From contig NW_026971149.1 of assembly GCF_963678635.1 (NCBI RefSeq), positions 1,328,242 through 1,392,241 of the forward strand: a stretch of 64,000 nucleotides of DNA, read 5' to 3'. Positions within the stretch are counted from its first letter, which is position 1. Each line of letters begins with the position of its first letter. The DNA is from Symsagittifera roscoffensis (Eukaryota; Xenacoelomorpha; Acoela; Convolutidae). Shown here in pieces: positions 43,441-56,800 of the stretch. A program made the position numbers and the translations under genes. The notes under the pieces were generated by a model. The model did no database searches. It was given only the letters and a program-made list of their open reading frames with translations, and had not been told where the DNA came from.

Positions 43441-43690
43441 ATCCTAATCTTAAATCTCCTAGTCTCAAAAGATCTGGTGTATACTGATTTATGCGAGTTA
43501 GTTTCCAGAAGGAGAACAACTGTATTCTAAGTTTAACTCAAATTGCTCTGTTGCTGAAACTAAATGTTAGAGATGGAATATGATTGGTTAGTCTAGGAAT
43601 ATTTTACAGAAATAGATAATTATTTTTCTAACCTTTATTAAACTCTAGCTTAGAACTGGTTCCAATTGGAAACTTTCAGAAAATAAGATA
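43441..43690 (+). repeat. Composite repeat tail
   Basis: Shared with 49,580-49,830 (GTTAGTTTCCAGAAGGAG onward). The next composite copy begins directly after it. Confidence 0.7.
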
Positions 43691-46285
43691 AGCTTTTTAG
43701 AAACTTCGAATGAATTCATCTATAATTTTGTTATTTTTCGTCTTTGGTTTGGTTTTTTTTATTGTAGTTGTCAACAGCTGTTATGGAAAAAGAACAATTT
43801 AAACTAAATCAAATTGGCATTTAAACTAAGGATGCAAAAAAATATTAGAGGGTTTCACTGGTGAATAAACAATTGTCACCCAAAATAATCGAAAATTTTT
43901 GTTTCGCTTTGAGAAGGATTTGAAACAAGAATTTCAACTTAATTTTGGAACCTGAACACTCATCTCGAGAGTTTTTATCTTTTGCTATTGAATAGAGTCT
44001 GTTAAAACTGGTAATTACTTTGATATAATTTCATCGTTACGATCTAAATATGACCTAACGTTACTACGAGCGTCTTTGATGCGTATGACTACCAATAACT
44101 TTGTATAGCTTAATAAAAAGCCGAAAAACCTAACAAAACGGTTTCTCCATGGGTTTTATTTGTTGCAAATAATGTAATATTTTACTCGAAAACTTATTTG
44201 CGCAGCATAAAGCTTTCCTTTGCAAAAATTTTCTCAGGGTTCTTTTTGACGGCATACCTATTACTTTTAAAATCTACTTTTTCCTGTAAATTCGCAATAT
44301 AATAATGACTCATTGTTAACATGGTTTTCTACTCTGAATCAGAAATTCAATTTTCCGTATCTTCAGTATATTAGTGCATTGTGCATTCATGTTGCTTAAA
44401 AATCTCCATTTAGAGCAATTGATTTTTTTGGAACTAGATATTATCAAAGTTTCTATAAAAATTCAGCAAAATATGGTTTTAGTGAGCTCATGGTAGGAAC
44501 CTTCCATTAACAATGCATTTGCGTTTAGATTGTTTTTCTTGCTTACATCAATTATTTGGCTCAAAAGAAACTTAAAATCTTTAAGGTATTGTATTTCTCA
44601 AACTAGTTTGAAGTTTTACTGATGATTTTTAGTCCATTTATGGTTTCAATGCACCATTATTATTGCTTTTGTTTGTAATTTTAACTAGTTGCTTATGTCT
44701 CAAATTAAGGCCTTTTGGTTTTGCAACAGAAAATCATCAGGAGGTTTTTAAAATTTTCCAGCAAAAATGAACTGTTTGATGAATTATTTAAATTTTTGCA
44801 CTTGTTTTCAGTTTAAGTTTGTTAAGAAAAATTTGTACTTTGATTGAGCTTTGTAGCAAATGATATAACTTTTTGAATCAAAAACTAAATTGCGCTCATA
44901 AAGCTTAATAATTACTACGGAATAAGTCTGCGTTTTTAAGGACGCCTTTCAATTTTTACCTATTAGCTTTTGTGTTTTTTGTTTCTTCACATCAATACTT
45001 GAAAAGTACCAAAAAACTTCTGTTTTTTTTTCTTGCGTCAAAAAATCTGCCTTGTTCAAGAGTAAGTTTAAGTTCGTTGTTCAGTTTGGAAAAAAAAAGT
45101 TTTTGCAAATTATTTCTCAGTGATAGTTATACTGACACCTGAAAAATCAACATGATTGGATTTTACTCGTATTTTAAAGAAATGAGATGTTGTTTGATGT
45201 AATTTTAGCTACCGCAAAGTATTTTAGTTATAGACTTTCTGGTGAAAAAACAGTTGTCACCGAAAATAACCCAACAAATTTTTACAAGGGTTTTTACACA
45301 AGGCTGGGACACTTGTTTGTGAGGTACTCTGCTGCTGCAGATTTCCACTCGAGCGAGATTAAGATAAAGTCTTGGACGACCGAGGCTAAGAAGATAAGGG
45401 TTTTGATGCCTCCGAGTTGGGATGTACGAGTAGTAAGCAAATTGCTTGAGAGGGCTGGATTTGAGAAAATTTCCAATAAATGAAAATGATGACGGCCAAA
45501 TAATAGTGGAGGAAGGACACCTGGGCTTGATGGCGAAGTCAAGATGCAGCACGAGTAATTATTTGGCGCCCTGTGGCTAGGAAGAGGTGGAGCTTCAACA
45601 TGAGGGATGTAGGCTCGATGCGAATTACGCTGTTTCTGTGCCCCTCATGGAGTATACTCAACCGAACCCAGTCGATATCATCTGTGTCGATTGGCACTCC
45701 TAGAGGGTAAAACTCCCAGTGGCGAACAGATTTGAGGATGCTTTGAAAAGAGGACATGCAACCGAAGTGATCGAAGGGGAGAGAAAGGAAGAAGCTCTCA
45801 GTAACCCCGAGGAGGACATACACACGAGGGCGACCCCGGCTGAAGAAGCAGTGCCCAGATTTACACTCCTGGCACAACGCGAGAAGTGATCCAGGAATTG
45901 AGTGGCGAAGAGTGGGCGGATACAGCGACGCCACCGTTGGATATTATTTTACCTAGGTCTAGAGAACAAAAAAATTGTTTGAGGCAAGGGAACAGCAGAG
46001 GCCACGGTCAGGAGAGGAGGGCCTGGAAAAAGAAGCCGCTTCAGTGATGATCGTGTTTACAGCCCAGAACATGATGTCAAGGTCAAGGAAGAGGAAGCGA
46101 GAGATAGAGGAAGGTAGTTCTTCAGCAGAGGCGGTGTCGGAGGCGAAACTGAGGGAGACACCTCCGATGGTTTTAGCAAGATAGAAGACTGCAGCTTAAG
46201 AAGTCAACTTGGCATCTAGGAAGCTAGGAGGTGACGGTAGATATAAAAGCTGCGCCTGGTCCCGTGACAGAAGGGGACTTTAAGT
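43691..46285 (+). repeat. Composite repeat, copy 3, left part
   Basis: Matches copy 2 from 31,365. It includes an intact 98-residue frame at 45,187-45,483 (KSWTTEAKKIRVLMPPSWDV) that is broken in the other two copies, so this block was probably coding once. The stretch that would contain the GACAGG site is deleted near 45,945, where the sequence jumps to TATTATTTTACC. The basic RSRKRKREIEEG segment follows at about 46,080. Confidence 0.8.
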
Positions 46286-49200
46286 CACAGAGGGTAAAGT
46301 TGAAGAGAGGTTCCACCAGTGGCCAACTATGGGAGGTGGATGTCCGCAAGGAACGGGTTTCGAGTGAACACCAGAGCTTCAGGCAACAAATCACAAATGA
46401 TCTCGTGAGTCCATTGAGAAGGGACTCACGAGGAACACTACTCGTTCCTGGTGGATAGCCCTGGATACGATGAAAGAGCTAAAGAATTTTCTACAGAAGC
46501 TGCAACGTTGATTAACCAGAAAGCGTCGAAGTTGGGCCAAGCAGCAGAAAGCAGAAGTGAAAAAGTTGGAGTTGAGGAGCCAACTAGGGCGAACGTGGGA
46601 GAAAAAAATGCTGGAGTACTTCGAGAACGAGATGAGGGCACCCTATTCTGCCCAACTCCTGCTAGCAAACCCTTTCATCCGGACTGAGCGTCAATTTTTG
46701 TTCACGTGGTGCTCTGATGGAGTTGCATTGGAAGATCTGAACTCATTTGAAAGAGGGAAATTCGGGGACAAAAGCTTGTATGTGTACCGGATGATGATGC
46801 AGTATGTTGCTTCACGCAGCATTTGAGTCAACACCAGAGCGTCGGGCAACAAATCACAAATGATCTTCTTGAGAAGGGATTCACGAGGAACACTGCTCGT
46901 TCCTGGTGGATCGCCCTGGATACGTTGAAAAATCTAGAGGTTTGTCTAAAGAAGCTGGACTGCGGAGTATGCAGTAATAGTCGAAATTGGGCCGAACAGC
47001 AGAAAGCAGAGGTAAATAACTTGGAGTTGAGGAGCCAACTAGGGCGAATGTGGGAGAAACTGCTGCTGGAGTACTCCGAAACAAGAAGAGGCAACTCTCA
47101 TCTGCCCAACCTCTGATGACGAACATTTTCACCCCGACTGCGCGTCAGTTATTGTTCACGTGGTGCTATGCTGAAGTCACATTGAAAGATCTGAACTCAT
47201 GTGAGAAAATGAAGTACGGGGACCAAAGCCTGCATGTGTACCAGATAATGATGCAGTATGTTGTATGCAAGAACGAGGAACACTACTCGTTCCTGGTGAA
47301 TAGCCCTAGATACGATGAAAGAGCTAGAGAATTGTCTACAGAAGCTGGAACGCGGAGTTTCCAGAAAGCGTCGAAAATGGGCCAAGCAGCAGAAAACAGA
47401 GGTGAATAACTTGAATTTGAGGAGCCAACTAGGGCGAACTTGGGAGAAATTGCTGCTGGAGTACTTCGAGAACGAGATGAGCCAACCCTCATCTGCCTAA
47501 CTCATGATGGCCAACCCTTTCACCCGGACTGAGCGTCAGTTTTTTTTCACGTGGCTCTTGGCTGGAATTGCATTGGAAGATCTGAACTCATGTGACACAC
47601 TGAAGTTCGAGGACAAAACTTGCATGTGTACCGGATGATGATGCAATATGTTGCTTCATGCAGCACTTGAGTCAACACCAGAGCGTCGGGCAAAAATCAA
47701 AAATGATCCTCTTGAGAAGAGATTCACGAGGAACACTGCTCCTACCTGGTGGATAGCCCTGGATACGATGGAAAAGCTAGAGAATTGTCTAAAAAAGCTG
47801 CACCGCGGAGTATCCAGAAAGCGCCGAAACTGGGCCAAGCAGCAGAAAGCAGAGGTGAATAAATTGGAGTTGAGGAGCCAACTAGGGCGAATGTGGGAGA
47901 AACTGCTGCTGGAGTACTCCGAAACAAGAAGAGGCAACTCTCATCTGCCCAACCTCTAATGCGAACATTTTCACCCCGACTGCGCGTCAGTTTTTGTTCA
48001 CGTGGTGCTAGGCTGAAGTCGCATTGAAAGATCTGAACTCATGTAAGAAAATGAAGTACGGGGACCAAAGCCTGCATGTGTACCAGATAATGATGCCGTA
48101 TGTTGTATGCAAGAACGAGGAACACTACTCGTTCCTGGTGGATAGCCCTAGATACGATGAAAGAGCTAGAGAATTGTCTACAGAAGCTGGAACGCGGAGT
48201 TTCCAGAAAGCGTCGAAAATGAGCCAAGCAGCAGAAAGCAGAGGTGAATAAGTTGAATTTGAGGAGCCAACTAGGGCGAATGTGGGAGAAACTGCTGCTG
48301 GAGTACTCCGAAACAAGAAGAGGCAACTCTCATCTGCCCAACCTCTGATGGCGAACATTTTCACCCCGACTGCGCGTCAGTTGTTAGTCACGTGGTGCTA
48401 AAAAGAAGTCGCATTGAAATATCTGAACTCATGTGAGAAAATGAAGTACGGGGACCAAAGCCTGCATGTGTACCAGATAATGATGCAGTATGTTGTATGC
48501 AAGAACGAGGAACACTACTCGTTCCTGGTGGATAGCCCTAGATACGATGAAAGAGCTAGAGAATTGTCTACAGAAGCTGGAACGCGGAGTTTCCAGAAAG
48601 CGTCGAAAATGGGCCAAGCAGCAGAAAGCAGAGGTGAATATGTTGAATTTGAGGAGGCAACTAGGGCCAACGTGGGAGAAATCGCTGCTGGAGTACTTCG
48701 AGAACGAGATGAGCCAACTCTCATCTGCCCAATTCCTGATGGCGAACCCTTTCACCCGAATGAGCGTCAGTTTTTTTTCCACGTGGCTCTTGGCTGGAAT
48801 TGCATTGGAAGATCTGAACTCATGTGACACACTGAAGTTCGGGGACAAAACTTGCATGTGTACCGGATGGTGATGCAATATGTTGCTTCATGCAGCACTT
48901 GAGTCAACACCAGAGCGTCGGGCAAAAAATCAAAAATGATCCTCTTGAGAAGGGATTCACGAGGAACACTGCTCCTTCCTGGTGGATAGCCCTGGATACG
49001 ATGGAAAAGCTAGAGAATTGTCTAAAGAAGCTGCACCGCGGAGTATCCAGAAAGCGCCGAAACTGGGCCAAGCAGCAGAAAGCAGAGGTGAATAAATTGG
49101 AGTTGAGGAGCCAACTAGGGCGAACGTGGGTGAAATTGGTGCTGGAGCACTTCGAGAACGAGATGAGGCCACCCTCATCTGCCCAACATCTGATGGCAAA

Positions 49201-49290
49201 CATTTTCACCCAGACTGAGCGTCAGTTATTGTTCACGTGGTGCTTGGCTGAAAAGGCCTTGAAAGATCTGAATTCATGTGAGAAAAGGAA
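46286..49290 (+). repeat. Array of about 455-bp monomers (array 4)
   Basis: About seven monomers. Three of them (junctions near 47,260, 48,100 and 48,495) share an internal deletion that joins ATGTTGTATGCAAG directly to the GAGGAACACT part, so this shorter variant spread within the array. Confidence 0.85.
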
Positions 49291-49830
49291 GTACAATTCT
49301 CGTATTGTTTGGGAAATTGGCGGCGATCTATTGAGTCGTAGAGGCATTTTTGATAAGTTCTCTTTTTCGTCCAATATTTTTGCAATTTTGCAATTGTCTA
49401 ATTCTAAAATCTATTTTATTCTAAATCTAAGTTAGTTAAGGTCTTCTTTGAGACTTTTCGTCGCACCAGAGAAGTATAGTAATTTCAGAGTAAGTACACC
49501 GTCTGCTCGTCACGCTATATTGTTTTAGGCCGGATAGATTTGTGCAACTTCTTAGTCTAATAACGATCTTAATCTTACTCATAAATCTCCTATCTCAAAA
49601 GATCTGGTTATACTGGTTTAAGCGAGTTAGTTTCCAGAAGGAGAACAACTGTATTCTAAGTTTAATTCAAATTGCTCTGTTGCTGAAACTAAAGGTTAGA
49701 GATGGAATATGGTTGGTTAGTCTAGGAATATTTTACAGAAATAGATAATTTTTTGATAACCAATTAAAAACTCTAGTTTAGAACTCGTTCCAATTGGAAC
49801 TTTTCAGAAAATAAGATTAGCTAAGGCGAG
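49291..49830 (+). repeat. Composite repeat tail (copy 3)
   Basis: Matches 43,085-43,690, including the GTCGCACCAGAG and GAGTTAGTTTCCAG blocks. Confidence 0.75.
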
Positions 49831-50640
49831 CTATAAAAACGTAAAAATCTGAAATCATTTAGGTAGCGTAAAAATGCTAAGAGTAAGGTATCGAACGCTG
49901 ATATTGATATAACTTTCAAACTGTGGCTTGACTCCAATAGCCAAAAATTTCCAGCTAACTAAGAGCATTACAACTCTGGAAACTTTTAATTTCCATTATT
50001 AGCTCAACTCTATTCCTAACTTTTTTCAGAGCAGGTTTTTGAACAACAAAGTGAGAATTAACACAGATGGTTTTCATAGCAAGAGCTGATTCAAAATAGT
50101 AACACTAACTGCAAGTAATTTTATTCGTTTGTTTGGAAATCTTTCACGTAATTTCAAGTTTTTTTTTCATATTTAGATTTGCAAAAAAGTTAGTTCGGGC
50201 AAAGTATTGAATAATTGAACTTATAGAAAATTTCACTTTGTTTCAAATAAATCCATCCTTTCCAAAAAATTTTTTCTGAGCAAGCTAACAACCCTGATAG
50301 GGGAAACTCAATTGAAAGTATTTTGAATTGGTTGAAATTACAACAAAACCGCTCGGAAAGGAATTTTTTTGACAATTCAACAACAGAAAATTTAGCCTTT
50401 TTTGAAATGATCAATTGAATTTGTGCCAGTCGGTCATATTTGGAAGTTTGACCTTGAGAAACACCAGAGCACTTAATTTTGAAGTGAAATTTGATTTTTC
50501 AAAATTTCGAATGAAGCCTGTCATGCACGATTTTCTCGCGATAACTGAAAGTCAAAAAGGAGAAATCAGAACGATCGAGTAACAATCGCGGGAAAGCTGC
50601 AAGATAAATCAGTAGGAAATTCCTATTCGCAAGTTCCGTC
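49831..50640. other. AT-rich stretch without a gene
   Basis: No supported coding frame. A short match to 31,155-31,200 occurs at 50,385-50,425. Confidence 0.5.
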
Positions 50641-51820
50641 ACAATAAAAGCTAGAGTAGATCTGTCCTATTTGAAACAGAAAGAAGCGTGTTCCCACGAA
50701 CTGGATTATTGTGACTTGATTGGAGTATTATTCTAAACTGGACTAGAGTGAACCTTCGGTGGAAAGGTGGACAGCTTGAGTTTCCCAATGGTTCACGAGA
50801 AACTATAGTCTGGAGTACAAACTTATTCTTGTTGTTAAAACTGACAAACATTAAACTCATTTTAGTTACATTATTTAATTCTCGAGTTGATTACCGTTTT
50901 GATTACTCCCATTTCTTGAGCGTGCTACAATGTGAGTACTAATTTAATTTTCTAGAGTGTGTTTTATGATTATTATGTTGAGGTAAGGCGAGTTTTAGGT
51001 TGATCCATCTGAAATGGATACAAGTACCACTGTCTAACAAAAAGTAACTTAACGGATTGTTCCGACCCGGTTTTTAACGGCGTTCGCGTATTTTGGGTAT
51101 TTAGAGACCTAAGTATGGGGACGTTCTTATTTCTAGAGTGGGGGGGGGGGGGGAGGGGGGGGTGGGGTGGTATTTTGGTAGTAGCCTTAAGCTGTAACGG
51201 TCTCATGTCACAAGCGAACCGAATTGGCTCCGACTGATTTGAGGTAGAAAAACACAAGAAATAGTGTCCCTGACTCTTGAGCCAATGGTTATAGGGACTA
51301 TTTTTCTTAAGCCTCATGTGTGACTGCAGTAGACGAATGTTACATAGTGTTTTTATGGCGCTCCTGGGTGTTTACGACATCAAGACTACGGAGTCGAACC
51401 CACTTGAGACAGCTCCGGGCGGCATGCCCATTCTAGAGTACCGGTGGTACGGTTCGGCGGGAACTTGCAAACCTTCTGGTTGTACCGTGATAGCTTTTTA
51501 AGAAAACTCGAGAAAACTTCCTGGTACGCTCTCCGAACGAGGTTTAGCTAACCGAGTAAGGGGGGGCAACTAGGGGAACAAAAACACGAGCAAAAAGACA
51601 AAAAGCGAAACAAAAACCATAAAACGAAAAAAGACATTGACTTTGACACCAGATTAGTTGGATCAAACCTTTATATTAATTAAATAGTATTTCCATACTG
51701 TTTTACAAGTTCGATCGTTGCGAACAACCTAGCAATTTAACCCAGTAAACTCAATAAAGTGCCCGAGTGTGGGGCGTTGTCAAAGGTTTTCAGATAGCTT
51801 GGAACTTAGCTAGACAACCA

Positions 51821-52005
51821 GGAGACTTGACTGGAAGAGGTGACCAGCCGAGTGGGAAAGTGGTTCAGGAGCACTTGAGCTGAACCAATAGGAGACTTGA
51901 CTGGAAGAGGTGACCAGCCAAGTGGGAAAGTGGTTCAGGAGCACTTGGGCTGAACCAATAGGAGACTTGACTGGGAGAGGTGACCAGTCGAGTGGGAAAA
52001 CAGCC
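51821..52005 (+). repeat. 70-bp tandem repeat, 2.6 copies
   Basis: Units start at 51,821, 51,891 and 51,961 with GGAGACTTGACTGG. Each full unit contains GGTTCAG and CTGAACC, seven bases that can pair into a hairpin. Confidence 0.9.
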
Positions 52006-52851
52006 AAGAAGGATTTGGCAATTCTCGAGTTCTCAAGTCGGGCAGAACGGGTATAGTTAAAATCCACATTACATTATAGGAGATACGTGTAAAACTGGTT
52101 AAGCGAAATCACCCGGTTTTGAGGATCGTTTTTACTTGAACAGGCCTGGAGACAGGTCTACGGTTTTCTCTTGAGAGGTTTAGCACCCGGTGCTTAAAGT
52201 AATTTTAGGCTTAAGAAGGGGGGCTAAAAAGGGGGGAGGTTAGAAGGGGGGCTGGTTAGGTTAGAGGATGGCGGTTGCAAATTGTAAAAAGGGAGGAAAT
52301 TAGAGTAACTAATTAATCGACATCGTTGATTTAGTTACATTAGACATTAACACGCGTTGGTAATAATTAGTGGATATCCAAATTTAAACTCGAGTTAAGG
52401 CAGGTACGCGGGTCGGATTGGTAGGGGGGAACGGACATAGACAGTTTTTGTGATACCCAATAAGATCATTAGTTGGGGTGAGAAAAACGCGTGGCAACCA
52501 GACGTTTTTTCGATAGAAGGTAGACATTTGTCACCTATAAGTTTTAGGTGGGTTCATCTCTCTGTTTTTATGCTTTTTTCTTGCTTAGATTTTTGTTGCA
52601 TTTTGGTGAGGATTTGTGTTGGTTTTTATACGAACAGGTGATCACAAGATACTTGCGTTCAGGTTTTGGTTTCAAATTGCTTGGAACATTGAAAAAGAGG
52701 TAACTAAAAAAAGGGGGTCAGCATTTGGCCTTTAAGAGAGGGTTTTTGTGAAAATTTTACTAGAGCTTGAGTGGTGGTACAAGGTACAGTGAATCAAGAA
52801 GTCCCTACAACGAAGAAAGGAGAGGTCCCAACGCTCGGACACTTGTTAACA

Positions 52852-53345
52852 GTCTTGGGACAGTGCAGTCTTGGGACAGTACCAAAGAAGTCTTGGGACA
52901 GTGCAGTCTTGGGACAGTACCAAAGAAGTCTTGGGACAGTGGTCTTGGGACACTAGCCTTGGGACAGTGGTCTTGGGACAGTAGTCTTGGGACAGTAGCC
53001 GTGCGATAGTGGTCTTGGGACAGTGGTCTTGGGACACTAGCCTTGGGATAGTAGTCTTGGGACAGTGGTCTTGGGACACTAGCCTTGGGACAGTAGCGTT
53101 GGGATAGTGGTCGTGGGACAGTGGTCTTGGGACACTAGCCTTGGGACAGTGGTCTTGGGACAGTGGTCTTCGGACACTAGCCTTGGGACAGTGGTCTTGG
53201 GACACTAGCCTTGGGACAGTGGTCTTGGGACAGTGGTCTTGGGACACTAGCCTTGGGACAGTGGTCTTGGGACAGTAGTCTTGGGACACTAGCCTTGGGA
53301 TAGTAGTCTTGGGACAGTGGTCTTGGGACACTAACAAAAAGTACT
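52852..53345 (+). repeat. 14-bp minisatellite (CTTGGGACAGTGGT)
   Basis: About 33 copies, alternating variants such as CTTGGGACACTAGC. It lies about 300 bases before Gag. Confidence 0.92.
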
Positions 53346-53635
53346 GGGACAGTACTGGACAGTCCTGAGACAGTAGAAAGAAGGTCTTGGGACGGTTTAA
53401 AAAATGGAACAAAACCACAATAAGTGTTTTAGGACAGAATTAACAAAAATAATAGGAACCGGGTACGGTTGTGACCACAAATAAAGAAAGTTCCTCGAAA
53501 GATTTTGAAAGAGAATTGGGAACATAGTTTTTATCACGTTGTATATTTCCTTTTAGTAATTTTTCCACAACGGATTTTATTCTTAGAATAGAATTGCGTA
53601 CATAGTAATATTGTAAATAATAACAATTGTAAATA

Positions 53636-53824
53636 ATGAGGCGGAGCAGGGTACCAGTAGCTGAAAAAAGATCTACCGAAGCAAAGACAAAGTATAATTT
53701 GTCGCTACGCAAAACAACATCAATGGGTCCGAAGATAACAAAGAAGAGCTCTCAGTTAATATGGTCAGCACGAGGAGTACCACAGAGAACAGAGCAAAAG
53801 AGGGCACGGAAGGGGAACGAGTAG
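53636..53824 (+). pseudogene. gag: Gag N-terminal basic segment (shifted frame)
   Basis: A short basic frame (MRRSRVPVAEKRSTEAK) resembles the basic start of the left Gag (MSLDRSRIPKRG). It lies one frame off from the main Gag, so a 1-nt shift near 53,757 is likely. Alternatively, Gag begins at Met 53,761. Confidence 0.5.
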
Positions 53825-56800
53825 AACCCACCATCGAGATTGATCTAGAGACACCTGATCAAAGTGTGGATGAAACAGGGAAAACGGCGACGGAGTCAAC
53901 TCCAATGCCCAATGCAGAAGAACCAAACCCGAAACCCATAGAGTTCTCACCAATAGACAATGTGGAAGACGCAACAGGCAATACCCAAGAAACGGTGAAA
54001 GACGACTCTCAAGTAAAAAAGACATTTTTTACAGAAAAGTTGGCGATGATGGTCGGAATAAAAACGAGAGAAAACACGGCTGAAGAACCAAAAGCAGAAA
54101 GAGCACGAACATTTGGGACAATGAGCACGAAGACGACAGAAGCCAACCTAAAAGAAGAACAAACCAGAACAGAAAATACGGCCGAAGACAGGACGACGGC
54201 TGACCATGAAGTAGCTACTCTTGAGCTTGGCGATTTGATGGCAAAACTGAATCAGATCGACAAAAAACTGAAGCACAGCGAGGAGGACAGAGAAGTAATA
54301 AGGAAAGAATTAAGATACAACAAGCACGAATATCTGGATAGTTACTTTAACCTAGCCAAGGCAACAGAGGAGAAACTGCAGATGTCAGACAAGGTAGATA
54401 CCACTAATGAGGAACGAGAAAAAAACATCGGAAAAGATATGCAACAATTGAAAAGCCGATATGATGATGTCAACAGCCAATTAGGGAGCCTGGAAACGAG
54501 AATGGACGCAATGAGCAGGAATCAGGCCGAAAGTTCAGGTGCAATACAGGCGAAATTGCATGCAATCTTGAGAAATTCTACCACACAAGAAAGACCGGCA
54601 GCGGGTCGCACGCAAGGCACCAGAGTTGACTTTGTGGAACCACAAAGGAACAAACGGCAATCGACACCGTTGCCTTCAACCCGGGATGCGGTGAGCATAG
54701 CACCAACAACTGCTAAAACAATCATGGAAAGTGGAACGTCAAACACAATGGGTGGTCCAGAAGACTCAACAGCTAACAGCAACGCAGGTCCGGATGCTAT
54801 GACGTGGGCAAGCACTTGGGAGATGATGAATAGAACACTAGAGGCCTTCGCCACGAGAAACACTGACTCGAGTGATAGAAGAGAGGGAAAATCCAGAAAA
54901 ACTTTGAAGAAGTCAAAAGAATTCAAGGATGACTCCGATGGATGCATTGATACTTGGGTGGAAGTCATGAGATTACAACTAGAGCAAGATAACTTGAATG
55001 ATGAAAGACAAGCTTGCACAGCCATACTCAGCAACTTGGAAGGCACGGCTTTAAAATGCGTGGTTGCTAAGAAAGAAGAAGAACGCGATACCGCAGACAA
55101 AACCTTCGAAATATTGCTGAATCGATTCGGGTCAGGCATGAAGGGTCACCAAGCGATGATGCGATTTGAAAAGAGAAGGCAGAGGGACGATGAGTCAATT
55201 GATCGGTTCCTAGATGACCTTGAGAGCTTGAGAAGAAGGAGTGACCCAGAGGAGTCGACAAACAGAAGGAACTTTAGCATTGCCTCGAAGTTCATTGATG
55301 GGGTAAAAAGTGATGACTTAAGGACAATGTTAGCAACATACTACACTTTGTCGAAAGACAGCGCACCGACCCCAGAAGAAATTAGACAGAAATCAAGGGA
55401 ATACATGCTGATGAAACCTAAGAAATACTCATATTCAGAAAACAGGAACACGCAAGGGGGAAGCCAACCTCAGAGGTCGTCATGGTACAAGCCTAGAGAT
55501 GACATGGACAAGCGCAGATCATGTGCGAACTGCGGGTCGGCGGATCACCACGTGGCTGACTGCACAACATACAAACAAGGCATGAAGAGTCTAGGATACG
55601 CACCGGAAGAGGAAGACATGAGCCAGATGGAGGAACACGAGTACTATAGTGGCTTAATCATCAAGATAGGCGCGAGATGTTTTTTCTGTAACCAAGAAGG
55701 GCACTTCAGAATGGATTGTCCCTTGTTCTGGGAATCGGTCAAGGACCAGAATCACCCCAAACATAAGTTGGCACTAGCGGCGGTGCAGAATCAGCGGAAT
55801 AGACAAAACGAGTTTGAATCTAGGAACTTAGGAGCACCAAGCACGGAACTGCCGACGAAAACAGTGAAAGCTGTAACACACGTTAATGGTGCGATAGAAT
55901 CCACAGCCGGGAACTCTCTAGAGATAAATTATGAGAAAGCGGCGATGGTAGCAATTAACAAAGTGAAACAGGATCTGGCTGCGAAAGAAATAGAGCAAAG
56001 ACTAAAACAGGAGATCGACAGACAGAAATTCAACGAAGTAATAACTGGGTCGAAGCCAACACTAGAGGCTGCATCGGGCTCGACAAAGACTGGAAACTGT
56101 AACACGGTAAAAATGGTGACGGGAAAGCCATTCGGCATATCGAAAATCGGGGCTAGAATAATGTCGATAATCACAGTGGGCGGCCATGAGGTAACCAGAA
56201 ACTTGAGCGAACCGAGCGACCAGACAATAATGCACATTGACGTGTATGCAGATAATTTGAGTTGCATAAGCCCGCAAACGACTTCTAGAGCATTGAGAGC
56301 ACTACTCACGAGAGGGGGTAGCAAGTCGGTACGTGTTGATAACAGGTATACTGAAGCTTATGGTCCGCACGAGGTGATGCTAAATATAGATGGAGTCAAC
56401 ATCTATACCAAGACAGTGATAACATGTGACGAAGACCTATTTGGGCAAATCTACTTAGGGAAAGAAGAGCTGAAAGTGAGATCAATTGGACACTGCGCCA
56501 TGCTTGAAGAAGATGCGATGCACATCGAGACGGAGGCAGATGTGACAGGGCATGTGCTAGACATAAGTGGCAAAAAGACTCAGTTACGTGGGTTACTTCA
56601 TACGGGAGCAGTCTTGAGTGTCATACCAATCGAAACTTGGGAACGAATGGGCTTCAACAAAGATGATCTGATAGACTCGAGAATACGGTTGTCAGCTGCA
56701 AACAAAGGGGCCCTGTGGGTGTTGGGCAGAACACCAATAATAGCCCTCAATCTGGGGGAACGTAACCTGTGGATGATTTTTCTAGTAGTAGAAAACCTGG

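Larger units (their letters stand above)
50641..53635 (+). other. Leader/LTR-side region of the right Gypsy element
   Basis: No supported coding frame. It contains a G-rich run (51,137-51,175), an A-rich tract (51,575-51,650), a TATA-like stretch at about 51,671, an AATAAA at about 51,750, the 70-bp repeats and the 14-bp array. This is the likely promoter and untranslated leader of the right element. No second LTR was recognised, so boundaries are not defined. Confidence 0.45.

Noticed and set aside
46290-49290. CRISPR-like array
   Set aside because: Monomers are about 455 bp with similar content throughout, without short repeats and unique spacers.
51137-51175. Polypurine tract priming plus-strand synthesis
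   Set aside because: The G-rich run lies far upstream of Gag, not just before a 3' LTR.
52846-53418. 190-residue minus-strand frame with 14-residue repeats (PKTTVPRLVSQDHC)
   Set aside because: A 14-bp repeat returns to the same frame every 42 bases, so it stays open in all frames; the frame is a by-product of the minisatellite.
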